This document shows, in pieces, positions 56,462 to 64,000 of a stretch of 64,000 bases of DNA (position 1 is the stretch's first letter; every line of letters starts with the position of its first letter). The stretch is from Guyanagaster necrorhizus (lineage: Eukaryota > Basidiomycota > Agaricomycetes > Agaricales > Physalacriaceae), in NCBI RefSeq assembly GCF_019112545.1, contig NW_025064957.1:31314-95313 (forward strand), written 5' to 3'. The notes under the pieces are model-generated. The model was not told the DNA's origin, made no database searches, and saw nothing but the letters and a program-made list of their open reading frames with translations. The position numbers and the translations under genes were made by a program.

Positions 56462-57973
56462 ATGCCGCCAGTAACCACCGCAGACCTAAACCACGACTTC
56501 TTCGAGTTAATAGCTTCCATCATCGGAACATTACTCGGTCTCTTAGCCATCATCACCCTTTGCCGTGGATGACAATCAGTAGCAGCTTGGATAGTCAGGC
56601 ACTATCAAGCATTTCAGCAAATTCAACGAATTCTATGCAATGTAACCCCCGACCTCCCTTTCCATGACATCCCCCCTTCCGTCAGAATGTCCTTCTTCCC
56701 GCAAGGGGGACCCATACCAGAAACCGGGGATAGCGACCTGGATCAGAGGAGCCTTCACGAGGAGGAAGGACCAGAACGCCCCCAACGACACAACAGAGAC
56801 CGCCACCCTGCTCTCACAGGGTTCCGGAACCCATGGACGACGAACGTCGCTCAGGAGCCCGCCGAGGTCTCCAACTACGTCACTCCGGCCAACTCCCCCG
56901 AGCATCCCGCCTCCCCAATTCCCTCAGGGATTGGAAACCGTGCTCGGGACTCCCTTGATGCCGCTCGGATGGCTGCGGGACCCCGCGAAGGTCCCCACTC
57001 CCCCCAGAACCCCCCCGAGACCCCCACCGAGCCCAACTCCGACCCCAGCCCGTCCGTCAGCAGGCTGGGGGTCGACGACCCACGCGGAAGAACAATCCAC
57101 CCCGACTACGACAATGCAGACATTGCCATCTCGGCGGCAGGAGACCCTTACCGGCACCTCCACGTGGGAAGTGGGCCCGAGGACGGGACCGCCAGCGAGA
57201 GGGGAAGAGCTGCAACATGAAGAATTATACACCGGATATTCCCAGATTGGGACCTTGCCATTCCCTTCGACTATGACGAGGCAGTACGGCAGCAGCAGCA
57301 GAATCAGAACCGAGAAGAAGAAATCAGGCGAACCCAGGAGGAGCTCGCCGACTACGTCTGGGAGGAGGCCCGAGAGCAGTACGAGGCCGCAGAGTACGAC
57401 AGGCAGGAAAGAGAACGAAGAAGGATGGAGGAAGTCGAGAGGATGGGGTCAGCCTCCCCTAGGGAGTATGAGCTCCGTTCCGATGCTGGATCTCCTTTCA
57501 GAGAGCCCAACTCAGACAGTGACCCATGGACAGGACCCGCCAGCATCGTTAGCTGGGACGAGGCAATCAGGCGAGGAAATGCTGAAAGACCCCGACCTGT
57601 CGACCTCGAATATCCCGCCCGCACCGACACCATCTCCTCAGATGCCGATTCCATCCTCGGAGCCTACGGGCTCCGAGTACCCGACAATGCCCACATCCCT
57701 GACAGGGCTCTCCAGCGATTCCTGGGCAGCAGGGTCGCTCAGCAGTTCCTTAATCCCGAGTTCCAGCGACTCTTCGGCATCTATAGCCAAGAACTGGAGG
57801 AGACAAGAGCACGCGGCAGAACACGCTATAGTCGACTCAGGAGTCCTCCCATCGCCCGAACAGGCAGTCAAGGAAGCGGCGGACCCAGCACTCAAGTCAA
57901 CGGGAGGGTCCCCGATGACCCTTCAACCAGCCGTGCCGTCCATCTACGACCAGCCCGTCAGTTCCCTCCTTGA
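56462..57973 (+). pseudogene. G2 ORF0: upstream ORF with a membrane segment
   Basis: This is a 503-codon frame (MPPVTTADLNHDFF) with the same hydrophobic segment FFELIASIIGTLLGLLAIIT. It has a Pro/Glu middle, the helical EEEIRRTQEELADYV block and the conserved MGSASPREYELR region, which is far more alike between G1 and G2 than the overlapping frame. TGA codons interrupt it near 56570 (Arg CGA in G1) and at 57218. The final TGA at 57971 is CGA in G1, so the true end may be further on. The 3' end overlaps Gag (from 57915) in another frame. Family unknown. Confidence 0.7.
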
Positions 57974-59702
57974 GGAAGAGGACAGCGGGGACGAGGGCAA
58001 CGAGGAGGACGACGAGAACAGTGATGACCCGTACCAACAATGACTGGAGCGAGCAGGAGAAGACACAGACGAAGAGGCACTGCGAGAAGAGATTGAGAGG
58101 GCCAGGAACAGAGAATACCAGGAGCTATACGAGCAGGGGAGGAACTACTTATGGCAGGACAAGCACTGGCAAGTGACGTCCTTAGGACTTGAATATAGGT
58201 ACGTGGAGGGTACTGAAAAAGAAAAAATTCTGCAGTATGCCACGACGGAATACACGTGGAAAGAATATGGGCGGCGGCATCCAGAAGACCTGCTCGTGCT
58301 GATACCCCCATATCGGCCCGTTAACAAATCGAACGCACCAGCACCAATGCCGCGTACTCCCCCCATCCAACCAAAACGAGCCGTCTACGTCGCCCCCTTT
58401 ATCCGGAGTCGGGCCGAAGATAGCCCGTCAATCCGAAGCACGGCATCACGGCTCACCCGAGCCAGAAAGCAACCGGCCTGGCAGGCCACCCAAACCCAGA
58501 ATCCCTGGACCGGCAGAGGAAGCCGGCTCCTTGGCGGGCAACCTCCCCCGGACCAAGCAGAATCAAGTGGGAAGGACCCTGTTCGGGATGACCCCGAAGC
58601 GGTCCGCCTCAGATTCACGGTGCGAGACGGAGTGATTGTTCGGGTCGTTGACCTGAAAGGAAGCCCAGTCGCTGACGACAATTCCCTACACTCCTTCCCT
58701 GGACCACCAACAGAATGGAAACAACCGCCGTTCGACGGATGGCCTAACCCAATGGGCGCACTCCCAGTCAATGCCAATGTCCTACAATGCCACCCCGACC
58801 TCCTTCGAAAGCCCCGCCCCTTTAAAGGGGCCTCGGATGACATAGACCGATTCTTGATAGACTGCGAGCAGTACTTCAAGGTTTATATCGGGTACATCGG
58901 TACCGACATGAACAAAGTTGCCTTCGCTACCTCGTACCTAGAAGACAAAGCCAAAACGTGGTGGATCCTAATCTCCCCGAACTTCCGCTCCACCACTAGG
59001 GAGCACTACCGATATCCCTCGTGGCCGGTATTCAAGCGAATGCTGAACAACAAATTCATTGATCCCGCGGTGCAGGAGGTACATAAGCAGAAGATCAAGG
59101 AATACAAAATGGGAGATAAGGCGGCCACGGACTACTTCGACGAGTTGGAGCGACTTGCGAAGCTCGCCGGGATCAGAGAAGACACCGCAAACGATGGAAG
59201 GATGGTGGAGGTGCTCAAACGAGGAGTTCCCTCCTCATACCTTACGATGATCTCGGCCATGGGCGTCAAAATGTTGATGCCTGTGGGATATGACGAGTGG
59301 AAGGAACGAATCATCGAGATGTATAAGGAGCGACAAAGGCAGAAAGCGGAGGCAACGATGCTACAGGAATATTCCAAAAAGTCGACCCCGCCAACCCCGA
59401 ACAAGCCGGGGCAAACTGCCGGGAAATCATCGGAATCCCCTCAAACGCCAAGCTACAGGAGTCAGAAGACCGGGACGGGGACTACATATACCGGTACCGG
59501 TAAACCGATGGACGTCGATCGACTGAAGAAGGAAGGGAAGTGCTTCAACTGCGGGTTAAAAGGCCACATGGCCAAGGACTGCCCGAAGAAGAAGCGAACC
59601 CGCGAAGACATACGAGCGCAGATTGCCGAATTACAGAAGGAAGACGAAGAATTAGGCAAAGAGACGAAGGTTGAAGAAGTAAAAGACAAGGCCGATCAGT
59701 GA
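57915..59702 (+). CDS. gag: G2 Gag
   Basis: 595 codons, with one TGA at 58041-58043 where G1 has CAA; downstream it is open from 58044 to 59702. The acidic start SLLEEEDSGDEG is followed by a helical EEALREEIERARNREYQEL segment. The Gag core has PFKGASDDIDRFLIDCEQY, WWILISPNFRS, FKRMLNNKFIDPAVQEV and DYFDELERL. The CCHC knuckle CFNCGLKGHMAKDC is near 59540-59580, and a Glu/Lys-rich tail ends the protein. It is the RNA-packaging capsid protein of the retrotransposon. The stop (59700) is immersed in the overlap with Pol. Confidence 0.88.
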
Positions 59703-62700
59703 GTGACTCCACTGAATTGGCCAAAGGACTTTATGGTGTGCAGGCATCTACCATTGAACGGGCTTATGATACCTCTGTAGTTACATCGCATTCGAATATA
59801 CCCCGTGTCACTATCACACACCCTAAAGAGTTGCAGAACAAAACTCAAATGCCTATGGGCCGAACAAGGGCAGAGAGCCCGAAACAATGGCTCAAACCGT
59901 TCAAAACAGAATGGACGTGGAGAGCCGTCAAGGAAGCAGCTGATGAAAGCAAGGCGGCCGCCGCCTTACGCGGATGGATACATCAAACAAGAGCGGGAGA
60001 AGTTACCGCCGAAACCGTCAAAGGGCTACAGACCGCAGAATGAAGCCAGGCGTTGGAGTGGCTAGACGAGTTAAAGGGCCCACGAAAGTTCATCCGGAGG
60101 GCCAAGACACTAGGGAGAGATCTGACCACCAAGGCCCAGATAGAAACCCTAACCAGTCGAACCAAACACTCGGTAACCGCTCTCATCGATAGCGGCTGTA
60201 CCGGCAGCTCCATCAATCGAGCTTTCGTCCTTGAACACGGTCTCCCCACCCGATCTACTGCCGCCCCTATACCAGTGTACAATGCCGATGGGACAAAGAA
60301 TCAAGCCGGGTCAATCACAGAATTCGCGGAACTTCGATTAACCATTGGAGATCATTCGGAACGGATCGACCTAGCCGTAACCGATCTCGGAACCAAGGAA
60401 TTGTTCCTGGGACACGACTGGCTCATCCGGCACAATCCGCTCATTAATTGGAAAACCGGGCGGGTTACGTTCGCACGGTGTCGATGCCAGAAAATCCCAT
60501 TTGAACTACCTGACGAAGACCCGGAGGACAGATGGGACGAAGAAATGGAGGACAGGGAAACCATTCTGGCAATCGACATGCAGGAGGAACTCCACATACG
60601 GGCAGTACACCATGCCAACAACTTAGCTGCCAAAGCAAACGAGGGGAAGACGGAGAAGACGTTCGAAGAGATGGTGCCTGAATGGGCACGCGACTACCGA
60701 GACCTCTTTGAGAAAGAGAGTTTCGATGAACTCCCACACCCAAAGCCCTGGGATCATGCGATCGAGCTGATCCCCAATGCCAACACCAACCTAGACTGTA
60801 AAACCTACCCTCTCGGTTATCAGGAACAACAAGAACTCGACCAGTTCCTAGAGGAGAACTTATCCTCCGGACGGATTCGACCGTCGAAATCCCCCATGGC
60901 CTCTCCTTTCTTCTTTGTAAAAAAGAAGGATGGGAAACTCCGACCAGTACAAGACTACCGAAGACTGAACGAGATGACCATTACAAATCGATACCCCCTA
61001 CCTCTAATCTCAGAACTAATGGACAAACTCCGAGGGGCCAAATACTATACCAAACTTGATGTTCGTTGGGGGTATAATAACGTCCGAATCAAGGAGGGAG
61101 ACAAGTGGAAGGCGGCATTTAGGACCAACAGGGGACTATTTGAACCAACGGTCATGTTCTTTGGCCTGACGAATTCCCCCGCCACCTTCCAGTGGATGAT
61201 GAACGACATTTTCAAGGATCTTATCGCCATGGGGAAAGTCACCATATACCTGGATGACATCCTTATCATGTCAAAGACCAAGGAGGAACATCGTGACCTA
61301 GTACGACGAGTACTCGCTCTCATGAGGAAGCACAAGTTGTTCCTAAAAGCGGAGAAATGCGAATTCGAGGTGTTGGAGACCGAATACCTTGGGGTCATCA
61401 TCGGGGAAGGAAGTATTCGAATGGACCCAGTTAAAGTGGCGGGAGTAACGGAATGGCCGACGCCAACCAAGAAGAAGGAATTACAATCCTTCCTCGGGTT
61501 TACCAACTTCTACAGAAGGTTCATTCAAGACTACAGCAGAGTCGTTCGTCCAATGACTCAGTTAACCGGGAACACCCCGTGGAGGTGGGGAGAACCCCAA
61601 CAACTCGCCTTTGAAGACTTAAAACGACGACTGGCAGAGGACATAGTCCTCACCATACCATCCCAGGAGGGGAAATTCCGCGTAGAAGCCGACTCAAGTG
61701 AAGGCGCCATAGGTGCGGTACTATCGCAGGAGCAGGATGGAAGATGGCGACCGGTTGCATTTCTCTCAAAGGCCCTCACCGTTACGGAACGGAATTATGA
61801 GATCTACGACAAGGAGTTACTCGCGATAATGCTCGCCTTAGAAGAATGGCGGCATTACCTAATCGGAGCCGTCGCTACCTTCGAGATTTGGACGGATCAC
61901 CAAAATCTCAGGTACTTCCGCCAACCCCAAAAGCTAAACCGTCAACAAGCTAGATGGGTAACCGAGCTTGCTCAATATCAATACACGCTCCATCACAAAG
62001 CAGGGGTCACCAACAAAAAGGCAGACCTCCTCTCCCGACGTGCCGATCACGATCAGGGTACGAATGATAACATGGAAGTTACACTTCTGCAACCGGAACA
62101 TTTTCGCGCATTAATAATGCCGACAGAAGAAGACATCCATGAACGGATCAGAAGTGTGACTCGGGACGCGTGGCAGTGGGATCAGAAAATTGCGGCTTCG
62201 CTCAATCATGAAAGAGGATTGACAAAGGAAGGGGGAATGATTCGATATGATGGACGGATCTACATCCCACGAATCCAGAGTTTACATGGGGAAATCATTG
62301 CGACATGTCACGACCATGCAACGGCGGGACATCCGGGCATCGCCAAAACCAAAGAGCTTGTCCTGCGAAACTACTGGTGGCCCAAACTCGGCAACGATGT
62401 CACCGCCTACGTCAAGGCCTGCGAAACGTGCCAAAGGGGAAAGGCATCGACGCAATCAAAGGCAGCCCCCTTACACCCAAACGAGGTACCCTCCCAACTA
62501 TGGACCCACATTTCTGTGGACATGATCACCGGGTTACCAGATTCCAATGGGTATGATGCAATCCTTGTCATAGTAGACCAGTTCTCCAAGGCTATCATCC
62601 CTATCAGCTGTTCCACCGAGCTAACCTCAGAAGGATGGGCGAAAATCCTACGAGACGAGGTCTACGCTAAATACGGGATGCCGCAAATAATCATCTCGGA

Positions 62701-63577
62701 CCGTGGTCCGCAATTTGTCTCGAAATTCCTCGACGACCTATACAAACTCCTGAATATCACATGCAACGCATCCACAGCATACCACCCACAAACGGATGGT
62801 CAGATGGAACGAGCAAACCAAGAGGTTGAAAAATACCTACGCTTATTTATCAACTACCGACAAGATGATTGGACTGAATGGCTCGCTCTCGCGGCTTTCC
62901 AACACAACAACAGAATACACTCCACAACGGGCAAGACACCCTTTTTCGTCAATTACGGTAGACACCCCCTTGTTGCTCAGACAACCCATTACAAAACGAC
63001 AACACCCGCATCGACAGATTTCGCCACTACCATGGATAAAATCCATATGGAGACGAAGCGAGCGCTTGAAAAAACGGCACTGACCATGAAGCGACAGTAT
63101 GACAAACACCATCACCCAGCACACAACTACGCCGTCAACGACAAGGTGTGGCTGGACACAACAAACCTCCATCTCCCCCACCCGAAATGTAAGCTCATGG
63201 ACAAACGTACCGGACCCTTCCCAATTCTCGCAAAGGTCGGAGAAGCCGCCTACAAACTCCGATTGCCCGGGGCTTGGAAAATTCACGACACCTTTAATGA
63301 GTCGCTACTAAGCCCATATATCGCCCCCGCCTTTCCAAACCAGGAACGACCGCCCGCACCTCCCCCAGACCTGATTGATGACGAAGAACACTACGAAATC
63401 GATCAAATATTAAATCATAAACTACGAAAAGTAAAAGCACGGGGGAGCGGCATGACAACGACCGTCGATTACCTGGTCAGTTGGAAGGGCTACGGACCGG
63501 AATCCAACCAATGGATTAATGAAAAATATATGAATGCCGACACTGCGATTCATGACTACGAACTATCCCTTAATTAA
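59699..63577 (+). CDS. pol: G2 Pol: protease, RT, RNase H, integrase, chromodomain
   Basis: 1292 codons in the -1 frame relative to Gag, with a single TGA at 60041-60043 (Arg in G1) and then 1174 uninterrupted codons from 60053. In that part protease DSGCTGSS is at about residue 46. RT runs to the YLDDILIM box at 399-406, and RNase H about 541-655 (VEADSSEGAIGAVLS). The integrase zinc site spans about 753-792. Catalytic Asp 823 and Asp 883 are followed by Glu 35 residues on. GPY/F (RTGPFPILAKVG) and a chromodomain at 1114-1170 (HYEIDQILNHKL, SWKGYGPESNQW) complete it. All catalytic residues are present. The chromodomain should direct integration to methylated-histone chromatin. Confidence 0.95.
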
Positions 63578-63594
63578 GCCATCGGGACGATGGT

Positions 63595-63610
63595 CTTAAG
63601 CAGGGGGTAA
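63595..63610 (+). promoter_or_regulatory. G2 polypurine tract
   Basis: CTTAAGCAGGGGGTAA abuts the 3' LTR. Confidence 0.75.
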
Positions 63611-63948
63611 TGTTACGATTTATTTCCTTTTCTCTCCTTTTTACCCCTATTTATGCTGAGTCAGAAGGCACAAGACCATGGGAAGCTTAGTCAGCACAAC
63701 TAAAGACTCCCATCAAGACAGTATGACGGTCACGCTCGACAACACACAATCGACCTTTTATGTACGATAACGACGCTCCAGGACAACGAGCACAATGGAT
63801 GTAGACACACATAATAGGCAGTAGTATAATTAGCAGACAACTGTACAGTATTTAAGGACAGCAGCTCTTGCTGGTATACCCCAGCTTCAAGCTAAAGTTT
63901 ATACACACCATTCTACCTCGAGTCTACACTTGACCTTGAGTCACACAT
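63611..63948 (+). repeat. G2 3' LTR, incomplete
   Basis: It matches the first 338 bp of the 5' LTR with about nine differences, nearly all at CpG. It stops at GAGTCACACA, after which an unrelated sequence begins. The segment that pairs with the primer site is mutated here (CTTCAAGC). Confidence 0.88.
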
Positions 63949-64000
63949 GATGATGTGCTTGGTAACAGCTAAGTGACTAAGAGAAGTGAATGAGGAATGA
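63949..64000. other. Unidentified sequence interrupting the G2 3' LTR
   Basis: It begins TGATGATGTGCTTGG and does not match the rest of the LTR or G3. It may be the start of another insertion or a deletion junction; the window ends here. Confidence 0.4.

Larger units (their letters stand above)
55971..63948 (+). mobile_element. G2: near-intact Ty3/gypsy chromovirus nested in G3
   Basis: Same architecture as G1 on the plus strand: 435-bp 5' LTR, self-priming site, ORF0, Gag, Pol with chromodomain, polypurine tract and a 3' LTR that is cut after 338 bp. CpG is abundant throughout, unlike the flanking G3. The 5' target would be GTCTG (55966-55970); the matching right-hand copy cannot be checked because the 3' LTR is incomplete. 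Pol is open except for one TGA at its start. Confidence 0.94.

Noticed and set aside
56664..58043. A 459-codon open frame overlapping ORF0 in G2 (and a 456-codon one in G1, 16253-14883), continuous with the Gag frame
   Set aside because: It is open in both copies and at first looked like a real Gag extension. But its protein differs much more between G1 and G2 than the ORF0 frame does over the same bases, and it is Ser/Thr/Pro low complexity. Only its last 43 codons (from 57915) are conserved. The rest is probably a by-product of GC-rich ORF0.
59699..59743. A possible 45-bp intron (GTGAGT...GTGCAG) joining Gag to Pol
   Set aside because: Splicing there does not reach the Pol frame, and the removed bases encode a peptide conserved between G1 and G2 in the Pol frame.
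1..64000. CRISPR arrays, bacterial operons, tRNA or rRNA genes
   Set aside because: None seen. Spliced genes and LTR elements show a eukaryotic (fungal) sequence.

Overview
The window looks like a repeat-rich chromosomal segment of an Agaricomycete (mushroom-forming basidiomycete). Evidence: spliced genes with introns of about 45-60 bp, a fungal COMT-type O-methyltransferase, a class II (manganese-peroxidase type) heme peroxidase fragment, chromodomain Ty3/gypsy and Ty1/copia LTR retrotransposons, and a SNF2-type helicase fragment. About two thirds of it is mobile-element DNA. I name the gypsy copies G1-G7 and the copia copies C1-C2 for convenience; these are not database names.

Layout. Bases 1-22265 are a nest of LTR elements. 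Remnants G4, G5 and G6, a solo LTR with a target duplication (5651-6111) and an unrelated gypsy G7 have been invaded by a nearly full-length minus-strand chromovirus G1 (8876-16945, LTRs of 434 bp, target duplication ATATG). Bases 22266-25128 are unique DNA carrying one arm (B) of a dispersed inverted repeat. C1 (25129-30230, target duplication TAAAG) is a decayed copia element. A first gene island holds an O-methyltransferase (31091-32858) and a C2H2 zinc-finger gene (34326-35216) inside repeat A. C2 (35269-39818, target duplication GAGAG) is a copia element inserted in repeat S and is followed by a SNF2 helicase fragment. A second gene island (41484-51788) holds a short-chain dehydrogenase, inverted copies of repeats B, C, S and A, a truncated manganese-peroxidase gene and a pyruvate-decarboxylase-like gene. 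Bases 53143-55970 are decayed gypsy DNA (G3). The youngest-looking element, G2 (55971-63948), sits inside the integrase region of G3; its Pol is open for 1174 codons.

Element biology. G1 and G2 share one architecture: LTR, a primer site complementary to the predicted start of their own RNA (Tf1/sushi-type self-priming), an upstream ORF (ORF0) with a membrane segment, Gag with a CCHC knuckle, a -1 shift into Pol (protease, RT, RNase H, integrase), and a C-terminal chromodomain. C1 and C2 instead have a primer site resembling that of Drosophila copia, which is primed by a half initiator-methionine tRNA.

The strongest window-wide signal is mutational. Old elements have almost no CpG, LTR pairs differ almost only at CpG transitions, and nonsense codons fall at Arg or Trp positions (CGA to TGA, TGG to TGA/TAG). 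This fits CpG methylation with deamination or a RIP-like process aimed at repeats. Host genes between the elements keep normal CpG.
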